This document shows, piece after piece, positions 33,583-45,200 of a DNA stretch of 64,000 nucleotides; the stretch's first letter is position 1, and each line of letters opens with the position of its first letter. Source of the stretch: Parastagonospora avenae f. sp. tritici 18332-5 (taxonomy: Eukaryota > Ascomycota > Dothideomycetes > Pleosporales > Phaeosphaeriaceae); contig JAFJTR010000038.1 of the NCBI GenBank assembly GCA_022559985.1, forward strand, positions 186,001 through 250,000, written 5' to 3'. The notes under the pieces were generated by a model. The model searched no databases. It worked only from the letters and a program-made list of their open reading frames with translations, and was not told where the DNA came from. The position numbers and the translations under genes are program-made.

Positions 33583-35504
33583 ATGTCGTTGCTCAGCAGC
33601 AATGTGGTGAACTATCTCGGTACCTTTCCCCACAACCGCACACGCATTCACCATGCGCCATGCCACGCTTCTCTAACTCTGCGCGCAGTTTGGCGATATC
33701 TCCAGGAGGCCGGCTTCGGCAACGCCGCCTTGCAGCTGTCACGATGCTGGATCCGCGACCCCGAAACTCTGCCTTTTGCGAGAAACGTGGAGCCGCACAC
33801 GCTCATCCGGATCCTCCAGGATGGCATGTGCTTCGACGATCTGCAGGCAGAGGCGACAAATGTGCGTCTACATGCATCTACATTGGGCGCGTGTTGACTG
33901 GTATAGACTGAGCCGCGATACCGATTCGGACCAAACCACGGACAGCCATACTCGGCGCGCAACGGCGCGCATCTGACCCTTGACAAGGGCATTCCCGCCC
34001 ACGAGCTGGCGTCCGAGGCCAACGGCGCCGTGCAAGAACCCCCGCCCAAGAAGGGCGTGAAGCGCAAGAAGGCCAAGCAGCCCAATGGCATCGAACAGCG
34101 CCCAGAACCCGAGACAAACGGCGAGGCAATGGAGGTCGAGCAGAATGGCGTCAACCACGCGACAAACAGCGTCCGCGCCGAGTCTGAGCCGCCAATCTCG
34201 GAAGCCGAGTCGCCAACAGTTGCTGACATCCCCATTTCGACCCTCAGTATTGGCCAGGACGCCGAGATCCAGACAGAAGTCGTTGCCGATCTTGCGCAAG
34301 GAACCATCTTCATCCCCCAGTCTAAAGAGCTCGCCAAGGTTGTTCAGCACACATCGTGGGGACCTCCCGGTGCGCCAGTGCTACTTGCAGCCGGGAAGGC
34401 GGTGCTCCAGATACACTTTGTGACCAAAGATGCTGTGCAGGAGAACAGTTCGCCTGTCAGAACAGGGGACGTCTTCTTGCCAGTCGACAACTTCGCCATC
34501 ACAGCTCTGTGCTGGCAATCGCCCGCCGAAATCACCGTGTCCGCGCGCGAAGAGTGCTCGAACGAAATAGGCGAAAAGATGCTGGTCGACAAGCTTATCA
34601 AGCTCATCGATGGCGGCTCAAACTCACACGTCATATCGTCTACTGCGGGCCTGGTCAACACTCTGCGCTGGAATCCCGACAAAGAGCTATTGCTATCCAT
34701 CTCGACCGACGGTGAAAAGGGCTCCATCAAAGTGTGGAAGAATGACAGCGACTCGATACCTGCCTGGACCGAGTTCACCGATACGGCCATCTTCGACGCG
34801 CTGTGGATAAGCGACACAGCTTTCGTGGTCTGCGGCATCGAGCTGTTCAAAATCTACGAGGTTGGCGACACATTGACGACCCAGCGCACTCTTGATACAC
34901 ATGTGACATGGGAAAGTGTCAAGTTCGACCCCTCATCAGGCATTGTCGCTGCTCTTGGTGTCGATGGGCAGGCAAGCTACCTTGGCATACTCCATCCCAA
35001 CGACTCGATCAACCTACAGACGCACGACTACCCCGACCAATATCCCACTGACCTTGACTTCCGCTTGCGCACCACGGCAAACGCCCTTACGAATGGATCT
35101 TCCGTCCCAGCCATCCTTCTCGCGACCTGCTCCATGTCAGGCGCCGTCCGCATATGGGATGCGAATGAACCATTCAAATCTGTCAAATGGATGCCGACAA
35201 CCGACGACTCGCAGGCGCTCAAAATCGCCTTTTCCCCCAATGGGTCCTTGCTAGCAGCAGCTGGGCCAGATGCAGTTACTGTGTGGGACGTTGAACGGAG
35301 GGATGTACCCATAGCTTGCTGGCGCGCCAAAGACTGGACAACCGACAAGTGGGACCCCAGTGTTGATGGTGAATTTAGTCTTGGTTGGGACCCTGATAGC
35401 TCGAGGCTGTCGATTGCTCTCGGGAACCAGGTGTGTAGCTCGGTCCTCACGACGTTTCGAAAGCTAACAAGATGCAGATCGCCGTCATCACCATCGCTAG
35501 GTAG
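33583..35504 (+). CDS. LisH-WD40 protein, TBL1/Sif2-like (Set3C/HDAC complex subunit)
   Basis: Four exons (33583-33619, 33689-33861, 33907-35430, 35478-35504) total 587 codons and encode 586 residues. The N-terminus is a LisH motif (SSNVVNYLVWRYLQEAGF) rebuilt across intron 1. It is followed by a TBL1-type segment (QLSRCWIRDPETLPFARNV). A basic disordered linker (KKGVKRKKAKQP) leads to a WD40 propeller. Blades include LVNTLRWNPDKELLLSIS, VTWESVKFDPSSGIVAALG, SGAVRIWDANEP and LKIAFSPNGSLLAAAG. The protein ends GNQIAVITIAR. In yeast, Sif2 is a subunit of the Set3 histone deacetylase complex; TBL1/TBLR1 act in SMRT/N-CoR. Both have LisH plus WD40, which supports a role in chromatin repression; complex membership is inferred. 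Introns are 69, 45 and 47 nt with standard sites. Confidence 0.85.
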
Positions 35505-36054
35505 TGCGCAGCTCAGTGGAACATAGTTCTCATCGCATTAGAGAAAAGCCACCGCGTGGCGCAAAGAAAGACAGCCCAAAGCGCGAAACATCAAGACACG
35601 CAGGCTGAGCAGTGGCGTACTAGATCCACACTCCGCGGGCACGCACGAGCTTGCAAGGCACGTGAGGCGGGGCGCATGTGGAGGACCGGGACCGCCGTTT
35701 GTTAGGTTGTGGAGTGCAGCCACTCCTGATAGGCTCGATGTTCTTCTTCCGCAGGCAGACCCGGTCTTACACAACCGGTACAAGCCTCCCGAACGCCAAA
35801 GCTTCGGCAATTGTTATGGCATCGTCGACCCTTCCAAAGAGAGGGGTCGAACGCCTATCGCCATCACCCGCGACTGGCCTCATAAGACGCGATGCCACCG
35901 TGCTGTTAGGCCCGTTCTGTAACTCTTCTTTTAGTCTTTGTCATAAGATACCCAGGTGTACAATTAGGATCAGAAAAGCGCATCAAGGAATTGGAATCAG
36001 TTGTTGGCATCTTTTGATCATAGATCGATCACTCTCCCGTTGTTCTCCTGCATA
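35505..36054. other. Intergenic, LisH-WD40 3' flank and monooxygenase promoter
   Basis: A 550-bp stretch with small frames in both directions (35538-35810, -; 35678-36055, +) but no domain. It is probably the 3' UTR of the preceding gene and the promoter of the monooxygenase. Confidence 0.5.
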
Positions 36055-38032
36055 ATGTCTGCGATTCCGAATCTGCCCACGGATACGCCAGGGTACCATG
36101 CTAACGGCATCACAAATGGTATCGCGAAAGCACCCTTCAAAATAAGCGATGCCCCCGTGGAAAATCAACGACCACTCAAAGTCATCGTGATCGGTGCAGG
36201 CTATTCGGGAATCTATTGTGGTATCCGAATCCCTGAACGACTGCGAAACGTTGAGCTGGTCATATACGAGAAGAACGCGGGTGTAGGTGGGACATGGTAC
36301 GAAAATAGGTAAGACACAGACAGAATGGCAATGCCATTGACGAAACGTGGACTTGAGCTGATCATTCACTAGATATCTCGGTTGCGCTTGTGACGTTCCT
36401 TGTCAGTAGTAACATGACTTTATGCAACTCCTCAGGCTGACAACTACAATTAGCCCACTCTTACCAGTATTCGTTCCAGCCAAATCCGAACTGGTCCTCG
36501 CTTTATGCTCCGGCGGCTGAAATTCAAGCATATTTGGAAGGCGTCGCAAAGAAATACTCGGCTGACAGATTCATCAAATTAGAACATGAGATCAAGGGGT
36601 GCTCATGGGACGAAAAGGCGGCAAAGTGGAACGTCAAAGTGCAGAATCTAGTGACTGGAGAAGTAATCACCGATCAGTCTGATATTTTGATCAGTGCCCG
36701 CGGAAACCTTAATACTCCTTCTTGGCCAGAAATCAATGGTTTTGGGACGTTCAAGGGGGAGGTTATGCATTCTGCGAAATGGAATGAAGGGTATGCGATG
36801 CAAGATGTCAGGCGCCTGATGAGTTTGACTAACTATGGAACAGCTACGACTTCAAGAATAAGCGCATTGGCGTCATCGGTTCCGGGTCCAGCTCTATACA
36901 GATCGTGCCTTCCTTGCAACGCATCGCCGGAACTCATGTCAGCACCTTTGTCCGCAGCAAAACCTGGATCTCCCCTCCATTTGGTGAACAAATATTCGAC
37001 AGCTATGGGTTGAAAGGCTCTGCGATTCCAGAAGAGCTTCGCAAGCGTCTCCTCAGCGATCCAAAATTCTATCAGCAGTTCCGGCTGTCCGTCGAGGAGG
37101 ACGGAAACGGTGTACACGCCGTGACAATGAAGGGTACCGAGCTCCAAAAGGGCGCGAAAGACATGTTCTACGAGCACATGAAGAAGCGACTCGCAAGCAA
37201 GCCAGAAATCTTCGAAGCCCTAGTCCCGTCATTCTCACCTGGATGTCGACGCCTCACACCAGGCCCAGGATATCTAGAATCCCTAACCCAGCCAAACGTC
37301 TCCTTCATCACATCACCCATAGCGCGCATCTCCTCAACCTCAATCCACACCACCGACAACCAAACCCACACCATCGATGCCCTCATCTGCGCAACAGGCT
37401 TCAAATCCTCCGCACCCCCGCCCTTCCCCCTAACCGGCCTCAACGGCCTGCCCCTGACCGAAAAATGGGCAGACCGCGCAACAACCTACCTCTCACACAG
37501 CATCTCCGATTTCCCCAACCTCTTCACCATGCTCGGTCCCAACGCAGCTATCGGCTCGGGTTCACTGACTAAGATGATCGAAACCGTGGGCGACTACATC
37601 ATTAAGTGCGTGCGCAAGATCCAGAAAGAAAACATCGCATCCATGGTCGTTAAAAAGGCGCGCGAAGATGATTTCACTGCGTACGTCGATGCGTATTTCA
37701 AGGGCACGGTGTTTGCAGACGAGTGCAGGAGCTGGTATAAGAACAAAGGAACTGGGGCGGTGGTCGGGCTATGGCCGGGCTCGACGCTGCATTGCATTGA
37801 GGCGATGCGCAGTCCGCGGTGGGAGGATTACGAGTATGTGTATGTTTGGGAGGGGGAGGGGGAGGGTGGTGGGAAGGCGAATCAACTGGCTTGGTTGGGG
37901 AATGGGTGGAGCGTGAATCAGACAGAGGAGAGGGATTTGGCGTGGTATTTGTATCCCGAGTTTATGGATAGACCGGTTGCGCCGAGGCCGGAGGAGAATG
38001 GGGGTTTGAAGATTAGGGCGTTTTCGCATTAG
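36055..38032 (+). CDS. Baeyer-Villiger-type FAD monooxygenase
   Basis: A predicted flavoprotein using NADPH and O2 to oxygenate ketones or related substrates. Exons 36055-36308, 36373-36401, 36454-36790 and 36844-38032 sum to 603 codons (602 residues). The FAD-binding GAGYSG motif lies at residues 47-52 and the NADPH-binding GSGSSS just after the last intron. The fingerprint FKGEVMHSAKWN matches the type I consensus FxGxxxHxxxW(P/D) except for the final residue. GVGGTWYENRYLGCACDVPS spans introns 1 and 2 and matches the usual GGTWYxNRYPGxxCD, with Leu in place of Pro. Exon 2 is a 29-nt microexon. The C-terminal part includes ICATGFK, typical of the family. No signal peptide. Such genes often occur in secondary or steroid/ketone metabolism, but no biosynthetic neighbours are present, so the substrate is unknown. 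The last introns are 52 and 53 nt. Confidence 0.9.
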
Positions 38033-38526
38033 GATGTTGATGGTGTTGTGAAATTGTTTATTCTGAAGGGTATTGCGCTTATGAAAGAGTGAAGCTGAAG
38101 TGTTTGTTTTATTTGCTAGGGTCCGAACTCTACAAGGCCTGATGAGAAGATTCCTCCTGAAATTTTCGATATCCTGAATTTGGGCTACGAATTGCTAGAA
38201 GTGTGCTACAAAAAACCTGGTCTATCTTGAAGTTGTCTTCCCCACAATACAATGCTCTTCGGTCCGCGATCACAAGCAAATCCGGGGTCATCCCACGCTA
38301 ACCCCCACGAATCTCACAAGACCTCGGTCCATTCACATGTCGCGCGAGCTTTACCATCCCGTCACGCATCAACGTCCGCATTTGAGCCTCATGTGAAAAC
38401 GTGCCGCGATCTACATTAGCTCCACAAGCTCACAAACACCCACCATCCTCCCACACGCCCCGAAACTGAGCTCCACGACCGCGTCACTTACTCAATGACG
38501 CCCTCGCGCATCCCTCCACGATAGCA
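38033..38526. other. Intergenic, monooxygenase 3' flank and ABCD promoter
   Basis: The right half has pyrimidine-rich, CACC-rich sequence leading to the ATG at 38527. No coding feature seen. Confidence 0.5.
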
Positions 38527-40800
38527 ATGGCCGTCCTATCCAAGCCCTACCTGCGGCAGCAGCTGTCCAGCGCAAACGTCAAATCAATCATCAACGACCT
38601 GACATCTCTCTACCTCTCGAATCGCACACGCATCTCGCGCGCGGTGTACCTCACGCTCTTCGTCGCGCTGATAAACCGCGTGCGCAACGCCATCGCCGAG
38701 CAAAAAGCGGCCGCCACACGACGCGCCTCTAAGCCAGCCGACGCCGACGCAGGCAAGCGCAGGAAAGTTGAGATCAACCGCGAGTTCTTCAAGAGCTTGA
38801 TTCGGCTGCTAAGGATATGCATTCCCGGGTGGAAGAGCAAGGAGCTTAGGTTGATTATTAGCCATAGTGTGTTTTTGATCCTGAGGACGATGATTAGCTT
38901 GTATGTGGCGGAGTTGGATGGAAGGTTGGTGAGTAGTCTTGTTAGGGGGAGGGGGAGGGAGTTTCTGGTGGGGTTGGGGTGGTGGATGTGTGTGGCGGTG
39001 CCGGCGACGTTTACGAATTCGATGGTGAGTTTGAAGCTATTCGCGCTGGAGTTGAAGAGAGGGGCATGTGCTAATGACCGCAGTTGTCCTACCACCAGTG
39101 CAAACTGTCACTGCAGTACCGAACACGATTGACGAACTACATTCACAACAAATACCTCAGCCAGATGACGTTCTACACTTTATCTGCGCTCGACGATCGC
39201 ATAAAGAACGCAGACCAGCTTATTACTGTCGACATTGCCAAGTTCTCGAACTCGCTGGCGGAATTGTACTCGAATCTCGCGAAACCGATACTTGATATCA
39301 TCATATACAACTATAGTCTGTCGAGGAGTGTTGGTGGGGAGGGCCTCTTCTTCATGTCGCTGCTCGTTCAGATCTCGGCAAACGTCATGCGCGCTCTTAC
39401 ACCTCCGTTTGGAAAATATGTTGCGGATGAAGCTAGATTGGAGGGCGAGTTTAGATTCCAGCATTCCAGGCTCATCGACTATAGTGAAGAAGTGGCACTG
39501 TATGGTGGACACGAGGCAGAGAAAGACACACTGGACAAGGGATACTTTACCCTCATCAAACACGTCAACCGGATATTACGAAGAAGATTCTACCACGGCA
39601 TCATGGAGGACTTTGTGATCAAGTACTTCTGGGGTGCATTAGGACTGCTTCTCTGTAGTGTACCAGTGTTCTTCAAAGTCCCAGGTGCAGGCCAAGGAAG
39701 CATGGGAGATCGGACTGAAAGTGCGTATAAAACTTCCCCATCCCAGTCTCTCACTAACAACCCTACTCAGACTTCATCACCAACCGCCGCATGCTCCTCA
39801 TGTCTTCAGACGCCTTCGGCCGCATCATGTTCTCCTACAAAGAAATCACCGAGCTCGCGGGCTACACCTCGCGCGTTTCCACCCTCCTCGACGTCATTGC
39901 CGACATCCAAGCCGGTCACTTTGAAAAAGCTCTCGTGTCATCTGCATCGACCGACGAAAACGCCGCCGTGCTAGCCGGCCGCGGCACAGTGACCGAAGGC
40001 GAAGACATCGAGTTCACCGACGTCCCCATCGTGTCTCCCAACGGCGACGTGCTGGTCCGCAAACTCTCCTTCGCCGTCCGCCCCGGTGACCATTTACTCA
40101 TCGTCGGGCCCAATGGCTGCGGGAAATCCTCCCTATTCCGCATCCTTGGCGGGCTATGGCCGGTGTACGGTGGGCATGTGCGAAAACCGCCGTTTGAAGA
40201 CATCTTTTACATTCCGCAGCGCCCGTACTTGTCCCGAGGCAGTCTGCGCCAACAAATCATCTACCCAGACAGTTTGTACGAGATGCGCGCCAAGAACGTT
40301 TCAGACGCAGATTTACTATCCATCCTCGCGACGCTGGAGATTGAGGGTATCGTCGATCGACCAGGTGGATGGGACGCGGAGCAGGAATGGACGGACGTCC
40401 TGTCTGGCGGTCTGCAGCAACGAGTCGCCATGGCGAGGCTATTCTACCATCGCCCACGGTATGCCATCTTGGATGAATGCACGTCGAGCGTTACGCTTGA
40501 GGTCGAGAGGATCATGTACGAGGAGGCGAAGCGGTTGGGCATTACGCTCATGACGGTGTCGCATAGGCGCAGTCTGTGGAAGTATCATACGCGAATATTG
40601 CAGTTCGATGGCCAGGGTGGACATTATTTCGGTCGACTGGATGCGGAGAGACGCGCGGTATTGGAAGAGTAAGTTTTTTCGTGACAATGTGATAGGGGTG
40701 TGCGAGCTAACTGTTGTGTAGTGAGAAGGAGGATATCGAGTTGCAGCTTCGGGCGGTGCCGGATATTGAGGAGAGGATTAGGGAGTTGACGAGTGGGTGA
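38527..40800 (+). CDS. Peroxisomal ABC half-transporter, ABCD/Pxa family
   Basis: A 703-residue half transporter for import of long or very long chain fatty acids (as acyl-CoA) into peroxisomes, homologous to yeast Pxa1/Pxa2 and human ABCD1-3. Exons 38527-39024, 39084-39720, 39771-40668 and 40722-40800 total 704 codons. An ABCD-type N-terminal membrane domain carries hydrophobic helices and the conserved LTNYIHNKYLSQMTFYTL and NADQLITVDIAKFSNSLAEL segments. The nucleotide-binding domain has Walker A GPNGCGKSS (about 490-498) and signature LSGGLQQRVAMARLF (about 588) in place of LSGGE. It also has Walker B YAILDE (about 609) and the H-loop VSHR. The family-specific DECTSSV block is present. 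The last intron (53 nt) adds the C-terminal DEKEDIELQLRAVPDIEER. It would dimerise with itself or another half transporter. Functionally linked to the FAT1-like enzyme at 6557-8683. Confidence 0.95.
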
Positions 40801-41424
40801 GCAGGTGCTGTTTGGCGGATGATGTGGAGGGCTGTTGTTGGATGAGATGTAAGATTACACATGTAGCGCTGAAAGACAAGGTGCGTATATTGTGCAATGT
40901 ATGGTATGGCAATGACAACCAAAAACCTTGCGGATTCGTGTTTATTGGACCTTTGACTGTGGCAGTGGCTCTTGTTTGGTGCTGTGGAGAGCTGAAGACA
41001 GCGTGGAGTGGCCTGTATGGTGTCGGCTAAGAAACAAGCAACAATTTTGGGAAGCAACCAAGGTGCGGCAGGTAGCAGCCCATTGCACAGAGTGAAGCCA
41101 GAGAGAGCATCGCTAGGTCAGGATTACGAATATACGGTCGTGCATATAGCTTCAGGTTGTCAGAAGCCTCTGTTCACTTTCCGTTCGATTGAGGACCTGC
41201 AGTGTATGTATGTGAGTCCATCATGTGCTGCATTCACGTCTTGCATTCATACCAGATGCATTGCCCTGGGGTAGGTGCATTGGAATCACCTGCAGCGTAT
41301 GAATGCATCAAGTTAAACCATCTGGGACATCCATCGTCTGCTATTCGACCTAATTGAACCCGATTATCACTTGAAGCAATTCGCATTGGCAACTGTTTGC
41401 ATAGTGCTGTGCAATTGACGGTGT
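40801..41424. other. Intergenic left of the MITE-like element
   Basis: 3' flank of the ABCD gene; short frames without domains. Nothing else recognised up to the inverted-repeat element. Confidence 0.5.
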
Positions 41425-41642
41425 CACTAGGCGCCGGCAAAATTCGTGCCCGCCTTGTCTAACGAGAAGAGGTAAAGAGGTAGCCTGTATGTCTTCAAAG
41501 ATTTATAATAGAATTATGTAGAGTATCTTAGAGCCACGAATATATCTAGGCTCCTCTAGAAACTTATAATAAGTTTAAGTCTAATAACTATCAGCTCATG
41601 CTGTAGGTGCAGAGCGGGCACGAATTTTGCCGCTGCCTAGTG
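41425..41642. mobile_element. MITE-like non-autonomous element, 218 bp
   Basis: A 29-bp left terminal inverted repeat (41425-41453; begins CACTAGGC and continues GCAAAATTCGTGCCCGC) matches the reverse complement of the right end (41614-41642) at 27 of 29 positions. The element is flanked by a gtgt on each side (41421-41424 and 41643-41646), which may be a 4-bp target-site duplication. A TA duplication from the internal CTAG is an alternative. The interior is AT-rich with no coding capacity (for example aacttataataagtttaag). The ends CACTA...TAGTG formally resemble CACTA termini, but a 4-bp duplication does not fit that class. Size, AT-rich core and matching ends fit a miniature inverted-repeat element. 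Confidence 0.8.
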
Positions 41643-41812
41643 GTGTCGAGAGATGCTGACGTGAGCACGGTAGGCGGCGAGGCTGGGTGGCGGGGGCGCG
41701 TTGCGTTGCCTAGCAACAATGGCTACGCGAACCAGAGTTGCGCGATGTACGCAGTGAAGTACGCAGATATATCGCGTAGGTTTTTTGATACGTGAGGCGC
41801 TATCAGTCCTTA

Positions 41813-41832
41813 GCGGCGGGTCTACCCGCCGC
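41813..41832. repeat. Perfect GC-rich hairpin, 9-bp stem
   Basis: gcggcgggt, a 2-nt spacer, then acccgccgc form a perfect inverted repeat. It lies about 400 bp before the dynactin ATG, beside a second hairpin at 41885-41905. It could be a structured 5' flank or the remains of an insertion. Function unknown. Confidence 0.7.
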
Positions 41833-41884
41833 GGCCAGCGCGGGCCTTATCGCCGATAACCACCCGAAGCGACCGAACCATCGC

Positions 41885-41905
41885 CGCGCTAGCCCGGCTA
41901 GCGCG
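41885..41905. repeat. Perfect 10-bp-stem hairpin
   Basis: cgcgctagcc, a single C, then ggctagcgcg is a perfect 10+1+10 inverted repeat in a GC-rich block upstream of the dynactin gene. It might form a cruciform or RNA hairpin in a long 5' UTR. No known motif. Confidence 0.75.
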
Positions 41906-42236
41906 ACGGGCGCCTTCGAGAGACGTACTTTCCAGTTCCTCCTCTCTCTCCACTACACAACCACGCCCGATGCTACTTCCGCAACACAACACTATTGCAC
42001 TTGCATCCAGACGCTGTTACCACAGTACCACTGCACTGCTACTACTGCTCTGCACTTTTACCGCTTTTTCTGAAGCAACCGCACTCCCCACCATCCACTC
42101 ACGCCTGCAGCACGCGACGCGTCTGCAACTCCCAGTACTTCCACCACCAAAACTTCCTCTACGCATGCCGGCAGCAACGCCCGCAGCTTCCACCATTTCA
42201 CGGCTTTGAGCCCCGACTGGCAAGTAGGACTTCGCC

Positions 42237-45200
42237 ATGTCGTCACTCAAGATCGGCCAGACGGTCGAGACTTCCACGAACCAGACTGGCATCATCAAGT
42301 ACATCGGCACCATTCACGTCGCTGAAGGCGATTGGCTTGGACTGGAGCTCCCGACACCAACGGGAAAGAACGATGGCTCTGTCAGAGGCGAGCGTTATTT
42401 CACGTGCCCAGCGGGCCACGGCCTGTTCATCAGAGAGGCGAACATCACGCGCATCGTTTCTCAGCCTGCGGCCAAACAGACTGCCAAGCCCAAAGCGCCT
42501 GTGGTCACGAAGTCGCGCCCATCAAGCGTCATCGCACCCAAGCCCGCGCCGAGGGCCTCTATCGCTGCCACAAAGCGGCAATCAATTGCGACCGCCACTG
42601 CCCAACCACCCATCCGCGCGCCTGTGCGCAAGCCCAGCATTGCTAGTACTTCGGCAGCATCGACTACAAACCAGGATGCCCGACAAAGGCCCACACCAGT
42701 GGCCGCTCGGTCAAATGCTTCGTCATCTTCTACGTCTCTTGCATCAAAGACCAGAGACTTGAGCAACATCGAGAGTCTCAACACCAAGCTACGCCATCTG
42801 GAAAAACAGCATGGAGATGACCAAGATCGGATCAAAGATCTCGCGCAGGCAGCAGATGAACGCGACCGCTACAAAGCTATCATCGAAAAGCTTCAAAGCA
42901 AATTTCAAACACTGCACCAGGACTCGGCAGAGCTCAAATCACAACTCCAACAAACCCAGGCGGACAATGACAGTCTCGCCAGGAAACAAGAGGAGCACGA
43001 GGCCGACTGGGAGATCGCACTCCTCGATAAAGAAATGGCAGAAGAGCGTGCTGAGCAGGCGGAATCAGAGCTGGAAGCCGTCCGCGCAAAGCTGGAGGAA
43101 CGAGACATGGAGCTGGAGATCATGCGCGAGGAAGCAGCCATGTTCGCCACAGAATTGTCAGAAGAAGACAAGGAAGCAGCTGGATGGTACCGCCTCCAGC
43201 ACGAGAACGACCGCCTGCGACAAGCCTTGATCACGCTGAAGGAGATGACCGAAGAGAAAGAGCGAGACAACAAAGCACGTTTCGCAGAACTTGAGACGGA
43301 TCTGGCGTCACTCGACACGATTCGTCAAGAACATACCGACCTGCAAGACAGAGTCCACAAGGATGAGGATATAATTGAGCATCTGCGCGCCCAAGTTGAC
43401 GCCAGCGCTGAGTGGGAGGACCTTTCCAACGAACTCACGGAAAAAATCCATGATTTGGAGGAGAAGGCCAAGACCCAGGAAGCCACTATCCGCGAGCTGG
43501 AAAGTGAGGCAGAGCTGAACAACGAACTTCTGGTCGTGCACATGGACGAAGAGGAAGACCTCCATGCCGAGCTTGAAGCTAAGGATTTCGAGATCGCCGA
43601 GCACATTCACAGACTTGAGCTCCAAGAGGTTGCCATCGCCGATAATCAGCTTCTTGTCTCGAAGTTCAGAGATCTGGTCTACAATCTACAGAGCAGATTG
43701 GCCGACGCAGAGTCGTCGCGAACCATGACGGAGGCTCAGATCAGGGACACTACTGGACGTATTGATGAGGTCATGGATCTTAATCGACACTTGCGGGCTT
43801 CAAACCGCCAGGCAACCTTCAAAGAGGTCCAACTTGGGCTTTCTCGCCTCGACGCTGAAGTCGCATCAAAGAGACTTGCTATTTTCACAGAGGCGCAGTC
43901 GGTTGAATTCCTGAAGAGTCTTCCCGTACAGACTTACCTCACGGCAATCAGTGTCGGTGCCAAGGCTTCGCTCACATCGTCATTGTTGTTGACAGCCGAT
44001 CGCGAAATGAGCTTCAATGGAGGCCTGGAGGAAGCTATAGCAAGGCTGTCCTGTGTGGAGGCTGTTCAATGCCTCGCTTTGCTCCAAGCAGGCAGCAAGC
44101 GCCTGTATTCCGCGATGGAAACATGTGACCTGCTTGACTTCGCCACCTTCGGCCCAATCGATCAGGAGCTCCGCGTCGTAGAGAAGACCCTCGACCATGC
44201 CCATGAGGCTCTCGTAAACGACGAGATCAACTTCGCCGACATGGCCAACAGCCTATCGCAATCCCTGAAGATTCAAGATGCAGTCCTTGTCGACCAGCAA
44301 AACGTTTTGGCAATGATGCCCGAGGATGAGTCTACGGCCCATATCCAGAGGATCGTTGCTCGTTTAGACTACCTTGGTAGTAACTTCGCCGTCATCACCA
44401 CAATGATGTCGTTCCTTGCCAGCAACGCCACCGAGCTGCTGGTGAAAACTGCGGCTCAAGACATCAACCCCGATGACGTTACTTCTGCGGCGCAGCGGGT
44501 TCTAGAGCTGTTCGCCAGTTCATCAGTGATCTGCAACAAGGCGGTTGCTGCCGGTCAAAAATTGCTGCGCACAGTGGATGCGTTGCGTAGCGATTCACTA
44601 TATCCTCATGTCTTTAAGGGGTCCGAGGATATCATGGAGCAAGAGGCCTATTTGGCGAAGCTCGCTCGCGACGCCGCTCAATGGGGCCGCAACACGTTGA
44701 GCATTATCAACGCCTCCTTCCAGCCAGAGCCGTCCCCGTTTTGGTCGGAGCTTAACATTGAGGATATGTTCGCTTTCTATTGGAGTCCAGAGATGATGCG
44801 CCTTGACAACACTGCCCAACGACTCGACGCCTGGACAGAAGAGGCATCTTTGTTGCTGAACACTAGCGAGATTGTCCACGGTCTGACACCCTGGGCCCAG
44901 AAGGCAAAGGAGATGGAGGCTGCACGAAAGAAGAACTCAGAGGCCTCCGTGTTGCTCGAGAAGCTCAAGGTCGAGCACAAAGCTACTCTGCTGAGCCTTC
45001 ATGAGCGAGAGCAGGTCATCGAGACTAAGAGTCTCGAGATCGAGCATCTCGACGCGAAATATCGGGATGCCAGCAACAAAGTCACAGATGCACAGCATCT
45101 AAGAGAAAAACTCATCAAAACTGAGCAGGAGATAACGGATCTCCGAACCAAAATAAACGATCAGCACAGTCAGATTGAGGCCCTTGAGCAAAACATTGCC

